From assembly GCA_013350335.1 (NCBI GenBank), contig CM023540.1:44871222-44935221 (forward strand): 64,000 nt of DNA, given 5' to 3'. Every line of letters begins with the position of its first letter. Position 1 is the stretch's first letter. This document shows, piece after piece, positions 1-12,600 of the stretch. The position numbers were made by a program, and so were the translations under genes. The notes under the pieces were generated by a model that did no database searches, had not been told where the DNA came from, and worked only from the letters and a program-made list of their open reading frames with translations. This DNA is from Chimonanthus salicifolius (lineage: Eukaryota > Streptophyta > Magnoliopsida > Laurales > Calycanthaceae).

Positions 1-122
1 TTTGTATTATATTGACGACACGGATTTGACTGGGTTTGACTACGGTTCAACCCTGTTGAACCTTATTTAACCCAACCTTCCCCTGAGACAGTTTGACACA
101 CGGCCCGGTTTTGATAACATTG
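1..122. mobile_element. Right end of a hAT-like MITE, cut by the window edge
   Basis: The segment ends in ...GATAACATTG, the same terminus as the well-delimited element at 19920-20384 (CAATGTTATC inverted). It also carries the same style of CGGTT/AACC-rich subterminal repeats. The other end lies outside the window, so the target duplication (expected GTATATCA) cannot be confirmed. Confidence 0.5.
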
Positions 123-358
123 GTATATCATAATACTCTATCACTATTAGGTGATGATGCATAGAAAGCCCTTTTTAGGTTTTGAGTGAATTGAACTGTT
201 CAGTACTCATGATTCAATGACTTAAAGCATAAAAGAAAGAATTTTATATGTTATATTTTGTCTTGCAACTAACTTCTCCTTATTGCAATCATTTTTGATT
301 TTTTTAATATTTGCATAGGTCATTATGTGTTAACCATTTGAGTTTGATGTCTTTTGAG

Positions 359-1318
359 TAGGGGTGCAATATGGGTGGGCGGGTTGGGTTGAGAGGCAAA
401 TCTTAACCCACTCATATTTAATTTGGGTCACTATTTTTTATCCCAACCTATATTTTGGCCTCATCCAACCCACCTAACCCCAACCCATTTTTAAAACCCC
501 AACCCGTTTTTATTTCGGGTCAACCAATTTGGGTTGGTTTAAATACGGTCATGGGTTAACCCATATAATTAAATAAATAATTTCGTTTATATCTATTGTA
601 TTAATATGCTTCACGTGAAGAGACATCTATAAAAACAAGCCTTTACCACTAAAATATAATCATTATATAGAGTTAATTGTATAAAATCATAAAATAGCGA
701 TGTAAAAAATAAGGAGCATGTTTAAAAATAAAGAGAGTTAATTCTATAAAATTATAAAATAACGATAGAAAAGTAAGAAGCGTGTTTAAAAATAAAGAGT
801 TAATTTGGGACAACATTTTCTTATGTCAAAATGGGCCCCACCTGGTTGTCACTCACACCCCATACCCCCCTCACACCTTACCCTACCTCGTGAATTGAAT
901 CTCTACTCAATTTGAACCCATTAGGACTTGATCTCACCGTTGGATTGAAATCCATTTAAAACTGCTCCCATTTTCATAATTGATCTTGGGTCACTTAAAA
1001 ATCATGGCTTTTGAAATCTAATGCACCTGATTTTTATGAGAAGCATCATCTGGAAAATACCTTCCAAATGGGCTTGACCTCATCCTTGACTCCTACCATG
1101 TGGGCCCCACCAGGCCACCTGGGCACTGCTGTGCATGTGCAGTGTCGCCCGTGGATCGGGTTATATAAAGCATGACCTTAGCCCAACCCAAATTAAAAAT
1201 AGGTCAAGCCATTTCGGCTTGGGCCAACCCATGTTTTAAATGGGTTGGGTTAGTCCGCTCACATTTTTGGTTCAGGTCAACCGGGTTTGTATTGACCCTA
1301 ATCCAACTTGCACCCCTA
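359..1318. mobile_element. hAT-like non-autonomous element, TAGGGGTGCAA family
   Basis: Perfect 11-bp terminal inverted repeats TAGGGGTGCAA...TTGCACCCCTA bound a 960-bp non-coding segment. The flanks are CTTTTGAG (351-358) and CTTTTGAA (1319-1326), an 8-bp target duplication with one mismatch as expected for the hAT superfamily. The subterminal regions are runs of GGGTTGGG/AACCCA-type motifs. No transposase is visible. Related termini occur at 33226, 52662 and 60132. It lies in what is inferred to be the first intron of the RCC2-like gene. Confidence 0.8.
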
Positions 1319-2011
1319 CTTTTGAATTTTGACTCAGCCGAGCTATTTGCAATTTCTTTAATTCTCTGTTGACTTTCATGCATGGACCTATTAAATGTGT
1401 CCTACATTCTCTTTCATGGAATCTATGAACCTTAGGTTTATTTAGTTATGTATTTATTGTGAAACTGAAGACATTTTGTTTGTCTCATTCATTATTTCAT
1501 ATTATTTGGAACGGTGACAATTATCTTATGGAAGTGAAAAAATACTTAAAAAAAAGAAGAGAAAAATTGAAGCAAGAATTTATATGGGTTCTTGAATACA
1601 TTTTGGTCACCTCATTCTTTTTTTATACTGTTATTAGAAGTGGTGTCATATTTTATGAGGAACGAGGAAAAGTCAAAGCAAGAAGCCTTGCTATAATCAA
1701 TCATCACATCCAATATTATTATGACATAGACAAAACTACAAATATCTTTTCCTTGTTTGAATTTGGGTTCTTCATAATATAATTTCATCTTTTATTTTCT
1801 ATTCCTTTCCATTTGAGAAAGGGCATCTAAAGTGATCTAGTTTCCAAAACAGTTCTTTATACTATGCAGGGTGGGGAAATGTAGTAGCATATATGGCGGG
1901 GAATATAGTGGCATATCATCTGTAAGTTTTTAGAAACATGCATGGTGATACTTTTCCCCTCATTTTATATATTGAAAAAGAATTCATTCTTAAAACTAGT
2001 GCTATAGTTTT

Positions 2012-2441
2012 CAGGAACTGTGCAAAAAGTCCCCAAGGCACTTTTAGCCCGATTTTCGCCAAATGTGCTGCTTGGGCCTCTTGAGGATTTTCAGGATTTC
2101 TCCATGTATGGCATTCTGTGTGCTTGGAGAGAGTGCATTGGGTTGTCTTAATTTCTAACTAGTTTGTGACAGCCTTTTCTCGCCTTTGGCTGTTCGGTGT
2201 TGTGGGTGTACGGGGTTGTAGGGGCCTGTTGAGGATTTTCAGGATTTCTCCATGTATGGCATCCTGCTTGCTTGGAGAGAGTGCATTGGGTTGTCTTAAT
2301 TTCTAACTAGTTTGTGACAGCCTTTTCTCGCCTTTGGCTCTTCGGGGTTGTAGGGCTTTTCGTTTTTCTTTTGCCTAGATCTTTTGTATTTGCATCTCTA
2401 GTGCTTTCTTTCTATTGATACTATTACCATTTTTTTTAAAA
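2012..2441 (+). mobile_element. 5'-truncated LINE-type retroposon (3' end)
   Basis: The segment ends in a T-rich L1-like 3' tail sequence (TTTGTATTTGCATCTCTAG then A-run). It is bracketed by a long direct repeat containing CTAGTG-C/A-TATAGTTTT, at 1992-2011 and 2442-2461, as expected for a target-primed insertion. The same 3'-end sequence type (TTTGCA...TATTAAT...ACCAT) recurs at 6376-6446, 37900-37963 and 44105-44166, which supports an L1-like family. Only 430 bp of 3' sequence was inserted; no ORF remains. Confidence 0.75.
2081..2355 (+). repeat. 148-bp tandem duplication inside a LINE 3' end
   Basis: Two near-identical copies start TTGAGGATTTTCAGG at 2081 and 2229. The second copy lacks about 16 bp (a TGTTGTGGGTGTACGG-like stretch) that is present in the first. 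Apart from that gap there are only a few substitutions, so the duplication is young relative to the element or was present in the source copy. Confidence 0.85.
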
Positions 2442-3538
2442 AAAACTAGTGATATAGTTTTACCCCTTTTTATGTTTTAAACATTTTGTTAATAATTTCT
2501 TTGCTCTTATCATACAAACACACCAGAATGCCTTCTTTATTTAATTCTACAATGTTTAGCATTCTTCACATTAGACTTAAAGATGATTTACGTGGTAAAC
2601 CCTCTGTTGGATTCGTAGTGTGCACTGCTTATGGGGCCAAGGCTTGGCCATGATATTCATAAACATGCTTGCATATTGGTGTGGCCTAGTGTGAGATATT
2701 ACAATGCCTAGGCTACAAGCTGCCTTTTTTTGGGCCTAAATATCTCTAAGAGCAAATCACACGGATCTGAGTAGCCTTGAATGTGGGAATAAATTTTGAA
2801 ACCTATTATTTATTTATTTACTTATGTATAAATCTACAAAATGCCCAAGTGGGTTGTCTATTTGGGTGTACGGGCCCCATGTGGTGCCTGTTAGAGGTTA
2901 GTCTAAACCATTCAATTTTTTTTTTCTCCTTTAGATATAGATCTAACCTCTGTCCATTTGATGCATGTTCAACATTGGATTGAACATAGGGTAAAAACAA
3001 ATTCCAATTTGATGGGCTAGGTTGAAACGATGGGCCTCATTTTGGACAGTTTGTTTGATGGTATTTGCGATAAACTGTCCAACCATATCATATGGTGGCC
3101 CTCACCCTTTGACATCACTAGCCAGATCACCTAGGCATATAAGCCTGTGTGTCTGTTAGAACCCCTTTTACTTTTACTTTTTTTTTTTTTTTCAAATATG
3201 TGGTTACTGGTTAGGTAGTGGAAACTGGAAAGTATGCAATTTTGAATTATTCCTTTGGGACTCATTAGGATGGAAAATCATGCATTCTTTCTCTCTTTCT
3301 CTAAGTAGATGTTCTAACTCCAAAGTCATTCTATTTCAAGTTACATGGTTCTAGAAGTCTTTTTTATTTCTTTCTTGTGGCTTTACTGTTATTACAAAAT
3401 CGAAGTGCAAATATCCTATTTTTTTTTTTTTTTAGGATAAGTGCTACCAAATATCAGATCAGTTGATTGTCTTGCAACAATATTAGTTTTATCTGTTGTT
3501 TACCATGTACTAATAACTTTTTGTTGCTATTGATGTAG

Positions 3539-3729
3539 CATCTTTTCACTGTGTTGCTTTGGATGTCGAAGGACACTGCTATACCTGGGGAAGAAATGAG
3601 GTATCTTTAATGCTAAACAATAACCTTTCTTGGTCATAAACTCATACTTATGTTTGTGCAGAAGGGGCAGTTGGGGCATGGGGATACCACTTTGCGTGAT
3701 ATGCCAACAATTGTGACTGAGTTATCAAA
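3539..3729 (+). CDS. RCC2: First two visible exons of the RCC2-like gene
   Basis: Exons 3539-3600 and 3662-3729 are separated by a 61-nt intron (GTATCT...TGTGCAG). They encode the conserved [17 protein letters not shown] / [13 protein letters not shown] blade. The first exon opens in phase 1 (2 nt complete a codon), so at least one coding exon must precede it. No matching exon is visible in 1-3538, which is therefore read as intron. The second exon ends in phase 2 at TCAAA|GTGAGT. Confidence 0.93.
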
Positions 3730-6615
3730 GTGAGTCGCTCATTATGTAATGAAAATAATTCAATTTATTTGAATTAGTCCTAGCTTAGAAAGGATTATTT
3801 TTTAGTTTGCTATTGTTTGTTACATTCTCTCTCTCTCTCTCTCTCTCTCTCTTTACACACAAATCACCATGTACTTGTGATGTTTATATTTTAAATGGAT
3901 CTTTTTTAATTGGCTCTCCACCCTACAAAAGCCTTGGAAAAAATTGAATATTCGTAGCCATGGTGTATGCAAGAAGCCTCTATCATCGCCGATGTCATCA
4001 TCATCATTACAACCAAAATACTTTCTGTCTGGGGTCGACTTTTTAAGTTCTTTTTTTTATTTAGCCTTATCACAAATCATTACGGTCAATCATCCACTAT
4101 CTACCATGTCCTTTTTATATCCCTTATCTCCTCGTTTTTCAGTGGTTTGCCTTTCTTCCTAGTATCTGCAATTTGTAATCTCTCAACTCTGTATACTGGG
4201 TTTATCTTAGGTCTCTTACATGTCCAAATCATCTCAAATGAGGTTACTTTGAATTTGTCATCTATTGGGGCTATTTTAAACAAGGTTGTCGAAATCTCGA
4301 ATCGTGCTATTCGAATCGAATTGATGTGTCTTTCGATTCAAGTCGCATCAAGTATCGAAATCCTTTTAAGACTGTACGTTTTTTCATTGACTCGTGAATC
4401 ACACGATTCGAATCGGTAGAGTCGTTGCCTCGTTCGATTCAGGTGGAAGAGGAAAAAAGAGGTGCGATTCCGGTGGAAGAGGAAAAAGAAAGGAAAAAAA
4501 AAGGGGAAATAAGCTGTAGGAAAAAGAGAAAAAAAAGATATACTTGGAACTCTTCTTCTTCTCTTCTTCGTTTTCGTTCCTTCACAGTAGTGTCGCTACT
4601 TTACTCTGTTACTTTCATCGGGGCTTACTGTTACACTAGTATGAAACAAGGAAGAACCTTTTATTTTGGAGTTGAGTTTCCGTGAGGTGGAGTTTCTGTA
4701 AGGAGGAGTTTCTGTGAGATCTACCGTGACATGTTTTCGTGAGGGTTTTTTTTCCTCCTTTCCCTTTTTGAGATATTGTTCTTATATTTTTAATTTTTTA
4801 TCATTATTTTTCTATTTTAATTAAAAACATCTCTTTTATTTTTTCATTTTAATCTTTGTGTATCCATTTAAAAAAAATTAAAAAATCTTTCTATTATTTT
4901 TATTTTCATTTTTTGTATTTATTTTAAAAAATAAATAGTTCTAATTTTTTTTAAAATTATTTGATGAATGTTATTACTTATTAAAGTTTATTTAAATGCC
5001 ATTAATTTATTTGTTGATTTCTTAATAATTAATATTTATTTAAATTTCATATGAACATATTTTTGTATCTTTTTTGTAGATGGTTATTTATGATGGATGA
5101 TAAATATTAATTTATGAGGAATTGAAAAATCATAATTGTTCTATGTTATGTTACATGTAATTATTATATAAATAATAATTATAAAAAAAAATATTATGAA
5201 TCTTACGATTCTACGATTTACGATTCACGATTCACGGTTCAGACCCCTAGACCGATTCACGATACGATTCGTTTTTGACAACCTTGATTTTAAAACTTTC
5301 CTAATGTATTCTTTTCTAATTCTATCCCTTAGGGCTAATCCACTCATCCAACATAACATGCACATCTCCTTCACGCTAACTTTATCTAATTGTCCTTTTT
5401 TTTAATTGCCTAACATGATGCTTCATAAAGCATTGTGTGTTTGATAATTGTTTTATAAAATGACCCTTTTAAGTGATGCGGGACTCTCCTATTACACAAA
5501 ACTCCACTAGCTTAGTTTGCATTTTGGCCACCCCACTCCCATTCTACTAGCTATATCTAAGTCCAATCCTCCAAGAGAGTTTATTGTAGATCCTAAGTAC
5601 CTAAACTTATTGCAATGTGCTACTAATTTATTACCAATTTTGATCGGAGTTCCCTCTCTACCCTTTGTACTGCTAAGCTAAGTTGCACTCTATATATTCT
5701 ATTTTAGGTTTACTTATTGTTAGACCATTTGTCTCAGAAGTTCTCCCAAGCTTCCAACACATGTTTATTCCGGTCCTTTAGAACATGGCTAAAGTCATCC
5801 TGCAAATTGATTTTTTATAAGTACTATATGTAGACATGGATCTTTCTAATCCACCTAACCCCATTCATGGGTGTGCTCTACGTGGAGCTCTCACTGTGAG
5901 AGCACTTTATAGGGCGTACAGCTAAACCCTATCCTATATAAGATAAAGACTAGCTATTATTAAAAATGGAGGAGACATCTAAGTCTAGGATATATTAATT
6001 TACTATGTTTGCTGATTCTTTGACCATTTGTCTTGGTCAACACTAATTGAGTCAGCAGCTTGGCTCAACTCAATATAAAAGTGAGACAATTTGAGTTGTC
6101 AAGTTTTAAACATGGGTCTCAATTTATTTCTATGGAAGCATCCAACATAGGCAGTGTTGTTGGGTGCAGATATAAGATTGTTGCAGCTGGAGCTGGTAGG
6201 GCTCATACAGTGGTGGTAACTGAAGATGGACACTCCTTTGCTTTTGGTTGGAACAAGCATGGACAGTTGGGGACGGGATCGACAAAATCTGGTAAGTGCA
6301 ATTTTGAAAGTCCTAAGTGAGGTACCTGTGTCAAAAGCCTTGTCGCCTTGTCGGTGAATAGGTTTTATAACTTCTCTTTTCTTTGCATTTGCAATCCATG
6401 TGCTTTCTATTAATGAATCTATTTATCAATTAAAAAAAGAAAAAAACTCTCAATCAAAAACCTTTTATATATGTAATTTGGAATTTGGTCATTCAATTTT
6501 TTTCTTGTTTTATTCCTTAATTTCCTCAATTTAGAAAGAGAGTTATCCACTGTTCATATGTTTGCTGGTTTCTTTTCCCCCTTTGTTTCCTTTTACATTA
6601 TTATCATTTGAAATT

Positions 6616-6651
<36 letters not shown>

Positions 6652-9600
6652 ACTATCTCAGACTCGAACACATGCAAGCATGCAAGCACAAGCTAACTAA
6701 AAGGGCTTTGGTTTTTCTTTCCTAAAAAATCACTAGTTATGTTAAATATGCTTTATGCAAACCAGGCCAATACAATATTCTTTCTTCTGCATTTTAGCAT
6801 CACGTCATTCTCTTTTGACAATCTAGATTTGAGAGCTTGGTTTAGACTTCAGATAACCAAAATAGATGGTTTCAGCGAGTCATTGATCAAGGAAGGGCGA
6901 GAGAGAACCCTTAGGGGATCTTGTTGGCAATGGCTCCCTAAATATCCAACTTTTACTGTTTAATTTTGTGGGTTTTCCCCTTATTGAGTATTAGCTAAAC
7001 TTGAAGATAGATTCCATTGAGTCGGAACAAAATTGTTAGTCATTTGTCTTTAATCAATTCAGATGTTTGGTCTTACACTCCTGATTGAGTAATGGGATAT
7101 AAAATTTCTTGCCCTTCATTGATGATTGCTCGTGTTACATGGATTTATGCCATTTCATATATTTTAACTTTTTCATGGCATGTGTGACTTGTGTACTGGT
7201 ACTTGTAGCTCTACATTTTATGAACAATGTTTTTTATGCTTTCCTGTTTATAATCATTTTAAGATTAAGGGACAAAATGACTGATACAACTAGCTTGAAT
7301 GAGTAGCTCAGTTGGCTTGAGCTTCTAACAGACTAGAGGTCTCAGGTTTGACTCCTCCTAGAGTAAACTGATACATGAGGCTTGCGGGCGATATTCTGTA
7401 TCCGTGGGATTAGTCTCACCTTCATGTGGGGTGGGGATACCCATGCTATTTTAAAAAAAGACTGATACAACTAAATATTTTATGTGTATTGTTACAAAAG
7501 AGTTTGCTCCTTGCCATTGTGGAGCTTGAAGCAATGTTTTAAATGGTTTAGACAACTAAGCTTGTAGATTGGTAAGATCCTGATTTTTCAATAAATATGC
7601 ATTAAGCGTGTTGATCTTTTTTTTAATCAACAAAAATATACAAAATAGCATGGTGGTTAGGTGAAACCCTTAGGGCTACATAGATTGCTGGATTGTGGTT
7701 TATGAAACATGCTTTAGTAGAATGCGACATGCCAATAAGCCTGGTTTGCTAGGATAGGAATCTCTTTTTCCCCCTCTAGTATAAAATACTTATATTTTTA
7801 AAAATTATTGAGTGAAATATTTTCATTATATGCAAAATTTTCATCTTCACTAGTATTTCATGTGTTTTTTATAGACATTATAAAAATATACTAGAATATA
7901 AATTTTTAGGTGATTGTTTTCGGATCACTATCCACTTATAATCCAGTTTGCGGTTTGTTGGATTGTAGAATGCAAGGGGTTTTTAATTGAACCATGTAAC
8001 CATGCTTGGAAACATATGAATGATACTTATTAGATTGATCTAATTTCTAAGTTTTGGTTTGGATTGTATATTCTATATAAGGCTTGGTCCTTGAAAATTA
8101 TTGTTTTGTTGCTAGGATAGAGTTTAAAAGTTGAAAGAAGTCTTTTTGTGGGAAAGGGTGGGCCCCAATAATGTGTTATAGAATGGGTGAGGGTGTGATA
8201 GTCCAGGTAAGATAGCATGCAAGCAAGGTTCTAGAAGACCATTTGTTGCTGGTTTGGAGCTCCCGATGCTATATAAATACAATTATAGCATATCCACCAC
8301 TTATATAAGGATCATTCAAATTAATTGCCATAATTGGAAATACATCTGTAATTAATCATATCTCATCACCCCCCTACAAACTCAAGTGGGTCCCACTTTG
8401 AACTTATTCAACTTGACGATCCAATGGTCAAATGGTGCCACCTGATAGAGTGAAAGAAGATCAAGTAGAATATGAAAAAATCGAGCCCGATCAAAGCAAC
8501 AAAGCCAAAACTGGACCCAACAGACGTCCCGCAGCAGGATGGAAAAACCAGCAAAACATGCCCCATCTATCATTGAAATCCTAGGTCAACCTTAGGCGCC
8601 TGTAGGTGGGCCAGGGGCAACTAGGGTGTAGTAGGGCCAATTGGTTGTGGAGCTGTATCCATGTGGATCTGAGGAAAAAAGCCCAAAAATGGGTTTCTTG
8701 GACCAAAACAAGCACTGTAGAAGGAACGGTGGAAACCTAGGTCTGGAAACATCAAGCCTGCAAATCCACCGTACAGGTGTATGTCTTCAAAAACGAGAAG
8801 GGTCCCGCCAGCAGAAAATGTTCCGGTTGCCAAATTTGAAGTTGGAAAGTGCTGGTTGCAAAGGGTAGAAACACTGGTAGGCATAAAAATTAGATTTGAG
8901 GAAAATGCTTCAGAAGATACGGGTAAAAATGAGAATCCGCTACAGAAGTTTGCTGGAAAGAGAAACTGATCCGAAGAAGATGCCGAAGTCCGGCGAGGAA
9001 TAGTAACTTGGGCATGAACAATAAAATGGAGAAAAAATAAAACCGTCCTTTCAATGAGACCAAAAATAGGTCTAAGAGGGTTCCACTGACATTCAAACTC
9101 AAAATCGCGCCGTACCAATGTGATGTAGGGCCAAAAACGACTGTAGAGTTCTGGGATTTTAGGTTCAAATATGAAGAAAGACTCCAGATTTAAGGGAACA
9201 AATAGATATTGCCCTATGAAGCACCCACAAAATGTAAGGAAAAAAACTGTCTCTGAAATGAGAGGTGAAAGGGCTAGAGAATTGGATCTGGAAGGAAGTT
9301 GGTGGATTGTTTGGCAAATGGAGGGAGAGAGGATTTTATTTATTTATGGAGAGAGACTGGGATAGAGAGCTTCAGGCATGTTGCTTTGTAAAAGAGATGA
9401 AGGATCTCTCCGCCTCTAAGTCAAAAATAGAGAAGAAAAGGCTGCAGGTGCAAGCCAAGTGATGACCGTATGTAGATCTAGGAGGAGGATGCATCTTTTC
9501 TTAGCAACGAGATTCTTGATTGAGGGACAAGAGCGGAAAAGAAAGGGAGGGAGGGGTTTGGGAATTTGTTAGTAGCAGGAGTATCCATAGGTGAATGATC

Positions 9601-12600
9601 CATGTTTTAATCGAGAGCAATCGTCTAGCTCGATACCATGTTGAAAATACTAATAGGAAAAAGGAGAAAAGAAAGAGAGAATGGTTTTCCTGTGTCTTGT
9701 ATTCACTAAATATAATCCAAATATATAGAGTACAAAGAGTTGATTAAGGTGACAGAAAAGGAAAGTATAAATCAATTACAACTAATGATAACTTTTAGCC
9801 AACCCTAGAATTATGACATGTGAAAAACATTATAACCATAATTGGAAATACATTTGTAATAAATCATATCTCAACAATCACAACCTGCATCAGTGTATCA
9901 ATGATTTGCAACTACTCTCAACACATCAAACAAGTAGAATTTTTGTGGGCATCACACAGGATTTTTGTCAAGTAATTGTGAAAGTAGTTGCTTTAGAATC
10001 AGACTCAGCTTAAGTTCTTATGGAAAATTTTCCAAGCACTTGCAGGTCCAAACTGTAGCAAGATATTTAATGGTTCAGAAATAACTGGGCCAAATGCTTG
10101 ACCTAAATAGGTTGAATCTCCAATGATGGTTAAAATAAAGCCACCAAATATCGAGAACAAACCAATAGTTTAGGAAGGGATTGGATCTATTTTGTTATCC
10201 CAACATGTATTAAGTAAGCATATGATCAAAACAAATCTAAGTTTAGATTTGTTCTCTAAGGTCCAAATATCTCTGACAATCTTCCTACTTAAGAGATGAT
10301 TTTGAAAATATGTTAACAAATCCAAACCATTGGGTCAGTAAACCAAGCCTGCTCTACAAAGTTAGCTAGCTAGATATTCTCCACTCTAAGAAAAAAGGAA
10401 AAGTTTTATTTTTATTATTTTTAACCGTTCTTTGTCTTTTTTTTTTGGGGGGGGGGGGGGAGGAGTGGGGGTGTGTGTTGGTTATTGATTCACACTTCTG
10501 AAAGGGTGGTGTCCCTGGATAGACTTGCACCTCAAAGGGTGGCCCTAGATAGGGCTGCACTTTGAAGGGTTGGGCCATATCTATTGTCTTTTCCTCTTAA
10601 AATATAAATAGACCCTTGAATGAGGACTGGGGATCCATTCTACCCTCCAGCATGTGCTTAGAGGACATAAGATTTCATTTGAGTGTTTTCCTAAGTTCCT
10701 TCTTCCCTTTAACTATGTTCCTAATTTAAAATTTAACAAATATAGTGCAGTTGCAGATTTTTAATCTCTCTTACACTTCACTAAAGGATTAGTGTGTTTT
10801 GTAGGTGTCACTTCCATTGACATATCAACTTTAATGTTATATTTTGGGAACTTTTGGTCTCATTTACACTTGCATGGAATAAATTTGATTGCGCCTCTCT
10901 TTATACTGAGGTCCACAAGTAGTGTAGTTTGGATAATTGAAAGGTTTGTCTTGCCTCTGCAGGTGCATGACTGAACTGATTGCACCATTCTGTTCTGTTG
11001 CATGTCATTATGCTGCACTTTTATCATTTCTGTTGTTTCTATTAATTGGTTTTTGTTGGCAGATCCTCTGAATTTAACTCCAAATCTTACAATTGAAGAA
11101 TCTTAGCTTTAAAGGGACACTAGGTCTTAGATCTCCATCTTTGTCAAATTGTATTCTTGTAATATTCTATAACATGTTCTGCAACTTATGTCAAGATATT
11201 GAGGGTGGTGCTCTTTATTTGTAATAAATTCAAAATCCTTTTTGCTATTTGTTTATCTATGTTGCCAATCTTGTGTTTAAATTTGCTTAACATTGCTTTA
11301 GAATACTTTGGATGTTGTTTTTATGATGTCTATTTGCTTTAATTTCTGCAGAATTTGAGCTATCTCCAGTTCATTGTCAAGTTTCACAAGCCACGAAAGT
11401 TGTCTGTGGGGCTGATTTTACTGTGTGGCTATCGTCAGTTGAGGGATCTTCCATATTGTATGTTTTTCAAATTTGTCAATCTCATCCTTTACTTTTGCTT
11501 CTGAAATCTAGATTTCTTAGTTGATTCAGCATATGATTCTAAGTTGTGTTGATGTAACTTTTCAAGCTTTTTGGAGAGTTGCTAATTTGCAGTGTTTTTG
11601 ATGGTTTGTAGAACTGCAGGTCTTCCACAGTATGGTCAACTTGGACATGGAACAGACAATGAGGTAAATCATCCCGACAAGGAGTTCTATTTGGATTTTT
11701 TATGCCTGTTCAATCCCTTTAAAACTCGTGAACTTAATTGCAGTATAATCTTAAGGATAGTTCAGTGAAGCTTGTTTATGAGGCCCAGCCTCGTCCACGA
11801 TCTATTGCTGCTTTTGCAAACAAAACTGTTGTTAAAGTTGCTTGTGGAACGAACCATACAGGTTGTTCATGCTGTCCTCTCTCTCTCTCTTTCTTATGGT
11901 GCAGTTTGTTACTTTCATTTGGATATGATGCTAATACTAAACGTGCACATGCAGTTGCTGTGGACTCTGATGGCTTTCTTTACACGTATGTATTCATATC
12001 CTTTCACTAGTTTCATCTTCTTTCCTTCTCTCAACCATGCAGGTTACATAACCTATGCTGTTCTGAATGTATGCGTGCTGTGTTACTGGTTATTGGGAAT
12101 ATTGTAATTACAAACTATTACATGGGACCATCACCAACATCAAAGGCATTAATTTATCTTAGAGAGAGAGGTGGGGGAGCAATGAAATCATGTCATCCTT
12201 GTTTCAATTGTGAAGGGTTAGATTTGATTTTTCAAGAGTTTTGTTTTGCTTCACTGCTTCAAATATTTGATAGAAGCAATCTATTTGGTGATGGTAGATA
12301 TTGAAGATCTAGTAAGCAATGTCAATGCCTATCTTTGTCGATTGTCCGTCTCTCCTCTCTTGTTTTCAAGAATGGGACTAGTGAGGATGTTGTGAGGATC
12401 ACAGATTTGGGTGATGTGGAAGATCGAAGGGTTAGTGACAGGCACTGATTTTTTAGTTTCTCAATTTGAGGATGATTCCTATTGGGGTGAGTGATGATGG
12501 GTAAGGTCGGGTTTAATGCCTACTTAAGCTGCCATACTGAAAATAATGAATTCTGACTCAAAATCCTCGGATTTGAATCAATGATTTTGAAAACGAAACC

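Noticed and set aside
1459..1782. 107-codon open frame
   Set aside because: AT-rich, low-complexity translation with no domain, located in inferred intron. Likely chance.
1..3538. Missing first exon of the RCC2-like gene
   Set aside because: I looked for an exon encoding the expected N-terminal CG-x-T-WD region and ending in phase 1. None was found, so the exon is taken to lie upstream of the window.
6060..6320. Open frame beginning with Met upstream of an RCC1 exon
   Set aside because: The first 37 codons are intron read-through before the acceptor at 6168-6169. Only 6170-6291 is exon.
7306..7380. Possible tRNA gene
   Set aside because: Only A- and B-box-like parts are present. There is no complete cloverleaf, and the unit continues into a SINE body with a target duplication.
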